64,000 nucleotides of DNA from Streptomyces sp. ISL-98. Its GTDB lineage: Bacteria; Actinomycetota; Actinomycetes; Streptomycetales; Streptomycetaceae. The stretch lies in contig NZ_JAGGPB010000034.1 in NCBI RefSeq assembly GCF_018614055.1, positions 306,183 to 370,182 of the forward strand, given 5' to 3'. The stretch's first letter is position 1; each line of letters starts with the position of its first letter. Under the pieces are notes generated by a model, which worked only from the letters and a program-made list of their open reading frames with translations, had not been told where the DNA came from and ran no database searches. Both the position numbers and the translations under genes were made by a program. Positions 39,101-46,422 of this stretch are shown here, one piece after another.

Positions 39101-39795
39101 CAGGCACCGCCCTTCAGGGTGTAGTAGCGGGCGCCCTTGACCTCGTGCACCTTCAGGAAGCCCTCGGCCGCCAGCGCGGCGAGGTCCTTTCGGGCGGTGT
39201 GCTGGCCTGCGGCGATCCCGGCTGCGGTGTAGGCGTCGGCGGCTCGGCCGGACTTCCATCGGCCGCCGTGGGCGGTGATCTGCTGGCGGAGGTAGGCGCG
39301 GCGGGCGTTCTCCTCGTCCGGTTGGGGAGCGGCCTTGGGCGGCGTGTAGGGGTGGAGCCAGGCGGCCTCGTCGTTGAGGCAGGGGAGGCATCCTTCGCCG
39401 CCGGTGCTGCCGAGGCGGTTGTGGGCTGTCGGGGCGTGCTCGCAGGTAGCGCACGGTTGGGGAGTGGACTCGCCCGTGGGGGTGTCCTTCTCGCCCTGCT
39501 CGGCAACCCCCCACGGGCGCTGGGCCGCTGCGTGCTCGACCCGGTTCGCCATCTTGAGCAGGAGGTCCGCAGCGCCGCGCTGGTCGTGCTCTTCGAGTTC
39601 GAAAGCAGCCTGCCGCAGCACATGCGCCTCGACGGGGCGAGAGGCGAGTTCGGCACGCAGCAGCTCGATCTCCGCGTCAGCCACGGCCATGACGGGGTCG
39701 ACATGCGCTCGTACGTCAGCGAAGAGTCCAGCAAGGTTCTTGACCTTCAAGACTGCCGCCGCGTACCGCTCGCGCCGCTCGTCGCGGGCGCTCAT
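39100..39795 (-). CDS. Phage protein with zinc motif and winged helix
   Basis: This 231-residue protein starts MSARDERRERYAAAVLKV at ATG 39795. The N-terminal ~95 residues are helical; then CATCEHAPTAHNRL and GEGCLPCLNDEAAWLH give a zinc motif. The C-terminal ~65 residues (RAYLRQQITAHGGRW, AGQHTARKDLAALAAEGFLKVHEVKGARYYTL) look like a winged helix. It may bind DNA near the recombination genes; function is unproven. Confidence 0.68.
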   Translation of the reverse strand: MSARDERRERYAAAVLKVKNLAGLFADVRAHVDPVMAVADAEIELLRAELASRPVEAHVLRQAAFELEEHDQRGAADLLLKMANRVEHAAAQRPWGVAEQGEKDTPTGESTPQPCATCEHAPTAHNRLGSTGGEGCLPCLNDEAAWLHPYTPPKAAPQPDEENARRAYLRQQITAHGGRWKSGRAADAYTAAGIAAGQHTARKDLAALAAEGFLKVHEVKGARYYTLKGGA

Positions 39796-40166
39796 GCGGC
39801 ACCTGCTTCACGCTGCGTCGGCACGGACTTCAGCGCGCCGATCGACTGGAGCCGGTCCGCGAGACGCATCACCTGCGCCCCGTACACCGGAATCCGCCCG
39901 TCGTCCGCGACCTCGGCCAGCAGCTCGGCGACCTGTACGTCCCGCTGGTGTGCGGCGTGTGAGTCCGGGCCCTGGTGAGCGGCGGACCGGTTGAGTTCGG
40001 CGATGTCGACGAGCTCGGAGAGGAGGCTTTCCCCGTCCTCCTCGGCGGCGTGCGCCAGGTTGAGGAGGATCGCGGTCAGGTAGTGCGACACGTCGATGGT
40101 CGCGCCGGTCGGCAGCGAGTCGACATAGATGCGGTACGGCCCGTCAACGGGCATACGGTCAGGCAT
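39792..40166 (-). CDS. Phage protein of unknown function
   Basis: This 124-residue protein starts MPDRMPVDGPYRIYVDSL at ATG 40166, inside the end of a micro-gene. It is mostly helical (LTAILLNLAHAAEEDGESLLSELVDIAELN, VAELLAEVADDGRIP) and acidic. It is ATGA-coupled to the next gene. Function is unknown. Confidence 0.65.
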   Translation of the reverse strand: MPDRMPVDGPYRIYVDSLPTGATIDVSHYLTAILLNLAHAAEEDGESLLSELVDIAELNRSAAHQGPDSHAAHQRDVQVAELLAEVADDGRIPVYGAQVMRLADRLQSIGALKSVPTQREAGAA

Positions 40167-40248
40167 CGGTGCCTCCGAGCAGGATGAGCAGCGCCAGGAA
40201 CCCAGCGCAGAGGGCGGCGAAGAGGAGCAGGTACGCGACGGCGATCAC
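40159..40248 (-). CDS. 29-residue single-pass membrane micro-protein
   Basis: GTG 40248 overlaps the previous stop (GTGA) and the stop lies inside the start of the next gene. The product starts VIAVAYLLLFAALCAGFLAL and is one membrane helix followed by GGTDA. Coupling at both ends supports expression. Confidence 0.55.
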   Translation of the reverse strand: MIAVAYLLLFAALCAGFLALLILLGGTDA

Positions 40249-40817
40249 GGCGTCACCTCGGGCAGGTCCCGGAGCGTCCGGTACTCGTGGTGCAGCGGCG
40301 AGTCGTGCGGGTCCTCGACGGCGGCGGTCTGCCGGGCGATCAGCGCGCGGAGCTTGGTGACCTGCGGCCGTACGTCGTCAACCACCTGGGTTGGACGGGC
40401 CTGCGCGAGGGGCAGCGCTTCGAGCGCGTGGTCCAGCGGGTCCATCAAGTGCCGCTGTTCGGCGGCCTGGCCGAGCTGGTGCTCCAGCTCCGCGACCCGC
40501 GCCTGCAGCGCGTTGCACTCCATCTGCACGGTGAGCTCTTCGGCCACGGTCTCTCGCAATGCCTCCTGCAAGTCCCGTGTCCGAGCGGCGTACCGGTCAG
40601 CGGCGCTGCCAGTCGCGAGAGCGCGGGTGCGGGCCCTTCGCCACGCGATGCGGTAGCGCTCGCAGCGGGCCCGCAGTTCGGCCAGTTCGGCGGCGGTCTC
40701 CGGGGACTGGAGCAGGCACGCCGACTCCAGCGCATATGCAATCCCCGCAGCCGTCTGCCGGGTCTGCTGCGCAGCAAAGATCACACCCGCCGCAGCCGCG
40801 ACGCGCTTCGCGTTCAC
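40245..40817 (-). CDS. Coiled-coil phage protein
   Basis: This 190-residue protein starts at GTG 40817. It is helical almost throughout (AAELAELRARCERYRIAWRRARTRAL, LQARVAELEHQLGQAAEQ), with a polar C-terminus (HDSPLHHEYRTLRDLP). A coiled-coil dimer is likely. It is coupled to genes on both sides. Function is unknown. Confidence 0.65.
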   Translation of the reverse strand: MNAKRVAAAAGVIFAAQQTRQTAAGIAYALESACLLQSPETAAELAELRARCERYRIAWRRARTRALATGSAADRYAARTRDLQEALRETVAEELTVQMECNALQARVAELEHQLGQAAEQRHLMDPLDHALEALPLAQARPTQVVDDVRPQVTKLRALIARQTAAVEDPHDSPLHHEYRTLRDLPEVTP

Positions 40818-41257
40818 GCCGACACCTCCGACGCGTCAGCAGCCGGGTACAGCACCGCGCACACCGACTCCGTGGTCCGACCCACAACGTCGCACCACGA
40901 CGCCAGGTGGAACTCGGCCGCCATGTCGTCGTCGCCGTACGGACCGCACCCGTCGACAAGCAGCCGGTCAGCCAGGAAACGGATAGCCAGCGAGGCGAGC
41001 GGGGTCTCCGTGTGCGGGTCGCCGCTCACAGCAGTACGGATCGCGCCGGTCACGCACATCGGCCGGGTGGCGTGCGGGGTGGTCAGCACGCGGTCGAAAG
41101 CGTCCGCGACCATGTCACCTTGGTGCAGGTGGTTCGTGGCCATGACGCGGGCAGCGGCGCGGTATACGCCGGCCAGAGTGGTCGGTTGGGGTGGTGCGAT
41201 GTCCGTCACGCGGATCGTCCGCTGCCATCCGGCGGGGAGATCGATAGGCTGTGTCAC
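40814..41257 (-). CDS. DUF6197-like phage protein
   Basis: This 147-residue protein starts at GTG 41257 after an AGGA site. The sequence TLAGVYRAAARVMATNHLHQGDMVAD followed by MCVTGAIRTAVSGD matches the DUF6197 pattern (a helix followed by C-x-x-GAI) in Streptomyces and its phages. ASWCDVVGRTTESVCAVL near the end is also typical. Function is unknown. Confidence 0.68.
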   Translation of the reverse strand: MTQPIDLPAGWQRTIRVTDIAPPQPTTLAGVYRAAARVMATNHLHQGDMVADAFDRVLTTPHATRPMCVTGAIRTAVSGDPHTETPLASLAIRFLADRLLVDGCGPYGDDDMAAEFHLASWCDVVGRTTESVCAVLYPAADASEVSA

Positions 41258-41340
41258 GGTGTCCTCGTTTCTGTGTGGATGAGGTGCCGAAGGGGTTCCT
41301 GGACCAAGCCCGGTCCGGGGGCCCCGCTTTATGTGGTGGG

Positions 41341-41529
41341 TCAGGCGGCGCGCGGTGCGGGCACGCTGACCACCGGGTGACGAGCGGACTCGAAGACCGC
41401 CCGCAGTTGCATGAGTTGTTCGGGGCGAAGAGCCGGAGCAGCGTCGACCGATTCCCGGATCGCCTTCACAGCGGCGGGCCCGAGACGCTGTTCCGCTGCG
41501 GCGCGGCTGAACGGTGCGGCGGTGGTCAT
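41341..41529 (-). CDS. 62-residue phage protein downstream of the XRE regulator
   Basis: The ATG at 41529 overlaps the regulator stop (ATGA). The product MTTAAPFSRAAAEQRLG is helical (AAVKAIRESVDAAPALRPEQLMQL) and small. It is co-transcribed with the regulator and may modulate it, which is inference. Confidence 0.6.
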   Translation of the reverse strand: MTTAAPFSRAAAEQRLGPAAVKAIRESVDAAPALRPEQLMQLRAVFESARHPVVSVPAPRAA

Positions 41530-41813
41530 GCGGTCACCGACAGGCGAGGCCGGGTCGTGCTCGACTCGGCGCGCTGGACGGGGATGAAGAGGACGAGGAG
41601 ATCGACGCCGAGCGCGTTCGTGATGCGCTCGGCTGCGTCGGTGAAGACGCCCTCTTGTTCTCCCGTGAGGAGGTTGCCGATGGTCCCGTGGGGGACGCTG
41701 GCGCGGTCGGCGAGCTGTCGAACGCTCACGGAGTCACCGCGCCCGGTGCGTCGCATCAGCAGCTCCAGGAGTTGGATGCTGACGAGCTTGTAGCGAAGGA
41801 CAGGTGTGGTCAC
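41526..41813 (-). CDS. XRE-family regulator (leftward)
   Basis: I place the start at GTG 41813 (VTTPVLRYKLVS) because GAGG lies five bases upstream; GTG 41819 and ATG 41861 are alternatives. The 95-residue protein has an HTH (SVSVRQLADRASVPHGTIGNLLTG) and a helical end (AAERITNALGVDLLVLFIP). It is divergent from another XRE gene and shares two palindromic operators with it, a typical lysis/lysogeny switch layout. Confidence 0.82.
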   Translation of the reverse strand: MTTPVLRYKLVSIQLLELLMRRTGRGDSVSVRQLADRASVPHGTIGNLLTGEQEGVFTDAAERITNALGVDLLVLFIPVQRAESSTTRPRLSVTA

Positions 41814-41870
41814 GTCCACCTCGTGCAGTAGTTCGTTGCACTGCTTGGATGGATGAAGCATTGCATAGCT

Positions 41871-41969
41871 TGGACGGAACGTCCAGCGTCTTGGATGTGG
41901 TGTGTGGTTTCGGTCAAAACTCGGAGGCGGCCTAGGCAGGGTTGCCTTAATCCATGGACAATCTGTCCA
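41871..41969. promoter_or_regulatory. Divergent lysogeny control region with paired operators
   Basis: Two matching 15-bp palindromes, TGGACGGAACGTCCA (41871-41885) and TGGACAATCTGTCCA (41955-41969), lie between the divergent XRE genes. Both are followed by GCG, and their centres are 84 bp apart, eight helical turns. They are likely operators for one or both regulators. Confidence 0.78.
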
Positions 41970-42079
41970 GCGCGTGAAATGACCAACGCGCGCTATCAGG
42001 GGGTATGCAGCTCGCACCCCGCTGGTCCCATGGACACCCCACGGCCCATGACATGACACGGAGTGGCAGGATGAGCCTC

Positions 42080-42490
42080 ATGGCTGCTGAAGATCGCGCG
42101 CCCAGCCCAAGCGCGCGGACCCAGCTCACAGACCTCGTGCGTGAGCGGAAGGCTGCGCTTGGGCTGAGCTATGAGCGCCTCGCCAAGCGATGCGTGGACC
42201 CGGAAACCGGCGAGATGCCGGTGAAGTCGTCATGGCTGCACCGCCTGGTAACCGGGCTGCCCGTTATCTCTCCGGACCTGTCGCAGTTGCAAGCCCTCGC
42301 GGCGGGCCTAGACGTCCCGCTGGGGCGGATTCAGGACGCGGCTGGCGCGCAGTTCTTCGGTATCGACGTGGTGCCAGCGCGCTCGGGCGAGGTTCGAGCC
42401 TTGGTGGAGCGTGCCGACCGGATGTCTCCCGAGCAGTTGGAGCAGCTCCTTCGCCTGTTGGACACCTTTACGCCAGGCGATCAGGCGTAG
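42080..42490 (+). CDS. XRE-family regulator (rightward), candidate phage repressor
   Basis: I start at ATG 42080 (MAAEDRAPSPSARTQL), with GGCAGG about ten bases upstream. The 136-residue protein has an XRE HTH (LTDLVRERKAALGLSYERLAKRC, then SSWLHRLVTGLPVISPDLSQLQALAAGLDVP) with an insertion between helices, and a helical C-terminus (MSPEQLEQLLRLLDTF) suited to dimerisation. It is one of two divergent regulators with shared palindromes. Confidence 0.82.
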   Translation: MAAEDRAPSPSARTQLTDLVRERKAALGLSYERLAKRCVDPETGEMPVKSSWLHRLVTGLPVISPDLSQLQALAAGLDVPLGRIQDAAGAQFFGIDVVPARSGEVRALVERADRMSPEQLEQLLRLLDTFTPGDQA

Positions 42491-42672
42491 GCATATTCCT
42501 CTGGCCAAAACGCGTACGCACGGTAGTTCCCTGGTCTACATGTAGTCAGAAGTGATTGAAGATGACAGCATTGAGCTGCATCCGCCTGGGGGGCGCGAGG
42601 TAGAGGGACTAGCCTGCTACGACGTTCGGTCGAACATGCGATCGAACGCGTGGGTCGCGCCAAGGGGGTCTC

Positions 42673-42918
42673 ATGGAGGACAGCCGCAACCACCGCCTTC
42701 GCTTCGAGCTGAGCGACCTGGTTCCAGAGGGGAGTGGCGTGGTTCGAGTGCAGCGGCAGGACGAGACGCTGCTGGTGGTACGGCCCGATGAGCCGCTGAC
42801 CCCAGCGCTTACCGCCGAGATCAACCGCCACCTTGCCCACGGGCATGCGCGCGTTCTCGGCGCCGAGCCTTCGTCGTTCGAGGAGCCAGCCAGACCCCAT
42901 CCAAGCAGCGACTTTTAA
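42673..42918 (+). CDS. Last phage gene before the attachment junction
   Basis: This 81-residue protein starts MEDSRNHRLRFELSDLVP at ATG 42673 after AGGGGG. It has LVPEGSGVVRVQRQDETLLVV, a small beta-rich pattern, then ALTAEINRHLAHGHARVLG. Position suggests an accessory (lysogenic) gene at the phage right end. Its stop lies four bases inside the truncated host gene on the other strand. Confidence 0.62.
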   Translation: MEDSRNHRLRFELSDLVPEGSGVVRVQRQDETLLVVRPDEPLTPALTAEINRHLAHGHARVLGAEPSSFEEPARPHPSSDF

Positions 42919-43100
42919 AGGCGGCTTTCGCAGGCGTTCGATGTGCCGAGGGCGTGCCCGCCGATCAGGATCGTCCCGTCGTCCTGCGGGAAGAAGCCGA
43001 CCGGATTGGCCTGCGGCCGACCCGTGGGATCGACGGTCGCCATACGCCCCAGGCGCTGCGTCTTGAGGTACGCGCGCTCGGCATCGCTGAATGCGGTCAT
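42915..43100 (-). pseudogene. PPOX-family flavin/F420 protein, truncated by the prophage
   Basis: It starts MTAFSDAERAYLKTQRLG at ATG 43100. The next motifs, RMATVDPTGRPQANPVGFF and GTILIGGHALGTS, are the N-terminal half of pyridoxamine 5'-phosphate oxidase-like F420-dependent proteins, normally ~130-145 residues. After about 53 residues the reading continues through unrelated NACESRL and stops. The 3' part is probably at the left end of the prophage; on excision the gene would be restored. Confidence 0.82.
42938..42952. other. Inferred right attachment junction (attR)
   Basis: The PPOX coding sequence keeps its family pattern up to about codon 53 (IGGHALGTS) and then changes to unrelated sequence ending at 42915. 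The crossover should therefore lie near 42938-42952. The left partner is outside the window, so the exact core cannot be seen. Confidence 0.55.
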
Positions 43101-43198
43101 GGCGTCAGCCTCACACGCGCACCCCGCCCAGCACATCGGAAACATGTCCTAGGACTTCAGGAGGGCGGGCTTCGGGCGGGCTTCGCTGTCGGCGGGCT

Positions 43199-43681
43199 TC
43201 AGCCCCAGATCAGTGCGCCCACCCAGGCCCCCACCACCAGCAGGCACGTGAACAGCTCGACCAGCACCGGGTAGCCGACGGCGCGCATGACCGTACGCGT
43301 GGACGCCCAGCCGCCCCCGTGGCTGCCCAGCCGCGCCCGCTCCACGCCGTAGATCCCGCCGACGAAACCCGGGATCGCGCCCACCACGGGCAGCAGGAAG
43401 AAGCCGCCGATGGCGGCGGCCCCGCCCACCAGGAGCGTCCGCAGCGGAACCCCGGCCTCGCTGTGGCGGCGGGTCGGCAGCAGGGGTCTCAGCGCCACGT
43501 TGAGCAGCAGCACACAGGTGGCGCCGATCAGTACGGCCCAGGCGACCACCGTTTTGTCCTCCAGCGCCCACCACACCACCGACGCCCACACGATGGCCTG
43601 CCCCGGCACACCCGGCACCAGGACACCGAGCAGGCCGAGCAGCATCACCAGGCCGACGGCGACGAGCTGCCACACACCCAT
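43199..43681 (-). CDS. DUF456-family membrane protein
   Basis: This 160-residue host protein has four to five membrane segments (LVAVGLVMLLGLLGVLVPG, VVAWAVLIGATCVLLLNVAL, TLLVGGAAAIGGFFLLPVVGAIPGFVGG, PVLVELFTCLLVVGAWVG). The duplicated Gly-rich segments, PGVPGQAIVWASVVWWAL and GAIPGFVGGIYGVE, are the DUF456 signature. Function of the family is unknown. Confidence 0.88.
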   Translation of the reverse strand: MGVWQLVAVGLVMLLGLLGVLVPGVPGQAIVWASVVWWALEDKTVVAWAVLIGATCVLLLNVALRPLLPTRRHSEAGVPLRTLLVGGAAAIGGFFLLPVVGAIPGFVGGIYGVERARLGSHGGGWASTRTVMRAVGYPVLVELFTCLLVVGAWVGALIWG

Positions 43682-43771
43682 CTGCCAAGGGTGCAGGAGA
43701 GGGAGCGTTCTCGCAGGTCAAGGCGGCCCGGCCGGGGTGGGGCACTGACTGGTCGAGCCCGCCCGGACGGG

Positions 43772-44764
43772 TCAGTCGCGGGCCACCCAGCCGCGCTCGT
43801 ACGCATGCCAGCCCAGCTGTAGCCGGGTCGTCACGCCCGCCAGCTCCATCAGCCCCTTCACGCGCCGCTGCACGGTCCGCAGGCCCAGCTCCAGCTGCTT
43901 GGCGACGCTCGCGTCCGTCATCCCGGCGAGCAGCAGCGATAGCACCTGGAGATCGACGGCATCGGGCCCGGGCACCGCTTCTTCGGCCATCGCCGCACCG
44001 GCCCCACCCGCCCGGAGGCGCAGCGGCCGCGCCTCCCGCCACACCGCCTCGAAGAGGCCCATCAGCGACTCCAGCAGTCCGCTCGCATGGACGACGAGAG
44101 CGGCGGGGTCGGCGCCGCGCCCCGTAAGCGGCACCATCGCCGTGCTCCGGTCCGCCACGACGAGCTTGGTCGGCACCGTGTCCACCACCCGGACCTGCTC
44201 GTCGCGCCCCAGCGCGATGGAGAGTTCGACGATCCCGGCGGGCAGCGTGAGCACCTCGCGCTCGACCACCACCCGGTACATCACACCGCGCGACGCCGCC
44301 CGCTCCTCCGCCTCGTTGTCCGTGCCCGACACTCCATTCGGCCTCCCGGTCACCAGGGCGCACACCTCCTCGGCCGCCCCGAGCCGGAGCTGGTTGAAGC
44401 GGTGGGCGACCGCGTCGGCGCCCGTCACGACCTCGACCAGATCGTGCACGGCCGGCTTGTCCGCCTCCACCCGGTACTCCTGCGCGAGCAGCGCCGCCGT
44501 CAGCTCCGCCTGCTCCAGCTCGTGCCGCTGCCGGGTGAGCAACGCGCCCAGCGCGACGCCCGGCGGCGCCGCCACCCAGCGTCCCGTACGGGTGGACGAC
44601 CGGGCGGCGAGCCCCTGCCGCTCCAGGCGGCGCAGCGCCCGCTCCGTGTCGGCCTCGGGCAGCGCCAGCCGGTGCGCCAGATCGGGCACCTCCGCCGCTC
44701 CTACAGCGACGAGCACGCGGTACGCCGACTCCTGCGCCTCGTCCAGACCAATGGCTCCCAGCAT
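43772..44764 (-). CDS. TrmB/LuxR-type transcriptional regulator
   Basis: The gene starts at ATG 44764 (MLGAIGLDEAQESAYRVLV), giving 330 residues. An N-terminal TrmB-like winged helix (VGAAEVPDLAHRLALPEADTERALRRLERQGLA) is followed by a coiled region, a middle sensor-like domain (VMYRVVVEREVLTLPAGI) and a C-terminal LuxR-type HTH (LLAGMTDASVAKQLELGLRTVQRRVKGLMELAGV). It belongs to the large streptomycete group that pairs these domains. It is divergent from the PP2C-like gene. Confidence 0.88.
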   Translation of the reverse strand: MLGAIGLDEAQESAYRVLVAVGAAEVPDLAHRLALPEADTERALRRLERQGLAARSSTRTGRWVAAPPGVALGALLTRQRHELEQAELTAALLAQEYRVEADKPAVHDLVEVVTGADAVAHRFNQLRLGAAEEVCALVTGRPNGVSGTDNEAEERAASRGVMYRVVVEREVLTLPAGIVELSIALGRDEQVRVVDTVPTKLVVADRSTAMVPLTGRGADPAALVVHASGLLESLMGLFEAVWREARPLRLRAGGAGAAMAEEAVPGPDAVDLQVLSLLLAGMTDASVAKQLELGLRTVQRRVKGLMELAGVTTRLQLGWHAYERGWVARD

Positions 44765-44898
44765 CCCCCGAACCCCTCCCGGACGATCCGATTCCGCACC
44801 GTCCCCCTGATCTTCCCCGACGGCGCTCCCCACGTCCGCGCGGACCACTTTTTCCCGTTGCCCCGTTTCGTACGCCCCCAGCGGTAGAAAATAGGGAC

Positions 44899-46344
44899 AT
44901 GAGCCAGCAGGGGGAGAGGCACACCACGAACGAGGACGAGTGGTGGGGCCGACTGTACGACGAGACCGCCCCGGACACGGGCCCCGCACAGCCGGGCGAC
45001 ACCCTGGACGACAGATTCGACTCCGCCGTGGACACAGTCGCGGAGCCACCGCCTCCACCCCCGCCCGCATCCGCATCCGCGCCCCCACCCCCGCCTGCGG
45101 CGAAACGGTCACCCTCACCCCCTGTCATGCCCAGCCCGCGCGCCCCCTGGGAGCCCCCGGAAGCGCCGCCCGCACCGCCCTCCCCGGGGGACGCGCCCCC
45201 GGAGGCCTGGCGCCCCACGCCCCACCACATCCCCGAGGCCCGCACCGCCTGGGACGCGACCGCACCCCCCGAAGCCTGGCAGCCACCGCCGGCCACCCCC
45301 TCGCCACAGCAGCAGCAGCCACAGGCACAACCACAGCCGCAACCAGACCCCCACAGCCACCCGCCCCGCCCCCGCACCGACCACGTCGGTGACGGGCCGC
45401 CCACCTACGACGCCGAGCCCACCGCGCTCCCCGTGGCCGACCCGAACGAGCTGCGGACCCTCGTCGCCGACACCGTGCTCGACGGCGCCCAGTACGGGAC
45501 GTACACCCTGCGGGCCGCATCCATCCGCGGCGACTCCGCCCGCTACCGCGGCGAACCCCGCCGCGACGCACTGCTCACCGCCCGCTTCGGCCACGGCGAC
45601 GACGCGCTCGTCCTCGTCGCCGTGGCCGGCGGCGTGCGCGCCGCCGAGAGCGCGCACCTCGCCGCGGCCGACGCCTGTCGCTGGATCGGCGGGGCCGTCG
45701 GCCGCAGTCACGCACGCCTCGCCGATGACATACGGGCGGGCCGCAGGGGCGACCTCAAGTCGGGACTGCACCGCCTCACCGACCGCACCTACGGCAAACT
45801 GCGCGCCGGTGCCTCCCAACTCGACCTGGACGCCGAGGAGTACACGGCGAGCCTGCGCTGCCTGCTGCTGTCCGCCGACCCGCAATGCAGGACCCGGGTC
45901 TTCTTCGGCGTCGGCGCGGGTGGGCTGTTCCGCCTGCGCGACGGCGCCTGGCAGGACCTGGAGCCACTGGTCCCCGAGCCCGGGGCCGGCACCGGTGAGC
46001 CCGTGGTCGGCTTCGGCTCGGTCCCCGCCGAGACCTCCGACGGCGACCGCCTCACCATGGACCTCGGCATTACGACGCCCCCGTCGCCGTACGTCGAGAG
46101 CGAGCCCCCGCCCAACGAGCCGTTCCGCTTCCGGGCATCGGTGGCCCGCCCGGGTGACACCCTCGTGCTGTGCAGCGGCGGCCTCGCCGAGCCCCTGCGC
46201 GGTGAGCCCGCCCTCGGCAAGGAGCTCGCCGAACGCTGGGCCCCCACCGAGCCGCCGGGCCTCGCCGAGTACCTCGCGGACGTCGGCCTGAGGGTGAAGG
46301 GTTACGCCGACGACCGGACGGCGGTGGCCGTCTGGGAGGCGTAA
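44899..46344 (+). CDS. PP2C-like protein, probably catalytically defective
   Basis: This 481-residue protein has a ~175-residue Pro-rich disordered N-terminus (with EPPPPPPPASAS blocks and a Q-rich run) followed by a PPM/PP2C-like domain. In place of the metal-binding DG pair, the motif reads LVAVAGGVRAAESAHL, and near the end LVLCSGGLAEPL replaces CSDGL; a late DDRTAVAV keeps an Asp. A catalytically inactive sensor or scaffold is likely. It is divergent from the TrmB/LuxR regulator. Confidence 0.8.
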   Translation: MSQQGERHTTNEDEWWGRLYDETAPDTGPAQPGDTLDDRFDSAVDTVAEPPPPPPPASASAPPPPPAAKRSPSPPVMPSPRAPWEPPEAPPAPPSPGDAPPEAWRPTPHHIPEARTAWDATAPPEAWQPPPATPSPQQQQPQAQPQPQPDPHSHPPRPRTDHVGDGPPTYDAEPTALPVADPNELRTLVADTVLDGAQYGTYTLRAASIRGDSARYRGEPRRDALLTARFGHGDDALVLVAVAGGVRAAESAHLAAADACRWIGGAVGRSHARLADDIRAGRRGDLKSGLHRLTDRTYGKLRAGASQLDLDAEEYTASLRCLLLSADPQCRTRVFFGVGAGGLFRLRDGAWQDLEPLVPEPGAGTGEPVVGFGSVPAETSDGDRLTMDLGITTPPSPYVESEPPPNEPFRFRASVARPGDTLVLCSGGLAEPLRGEPALGKELAERWAPTEPPGLAEYLADVGLRVKGYADDRTAVAVWEA

Positions 46345-46422
46345 CGGCGTACGCCATGGGTTGATGGGAACGGCAACGGCACACGACCGACCGTCTCCCC
46401 CGCCGAAAGGGTGTGCGCATCA

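Larger units (their letters stand above)
1..42945. mobile_element. Temperate siphophage prophage (right part; left end outside window)
   Basis: A continuous phage genome fills the left two thirds of the window. Late genes (terminase, portal, protease, HK97 capsid, tail) lie at the left. Replication and recombination genes lie in the middle, and two divergent XRE-type regulators with shared palindromes lie at the right. The right boundary is placed where a host PPOX-family gene breaks off, near 42.94 kb. No integrase, tape measure, lysis or receptor-binding genes are seen, so these are expected to the left. The structural genes look intact, so the prophage may still be inducible; that is inference. 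Confidence 0.93.

Noticed and set aside
41258..41340. A coding frame or operator in the short gap between the DUF6197-like and 62-residue genes
   Set aside because: Only a weak hairpin is seen; no coupled start or palindrome matching the two operator families.
43149..45404. A 751-codon minus-strand open frame
   Set aside because: It is Gly/Arg/Ala-rich without domain features and overlaps three well-supported genes (DUF456, the TrmB/LuxR regulator and the PP2C-like gene). High GC keeps antisense frames open.
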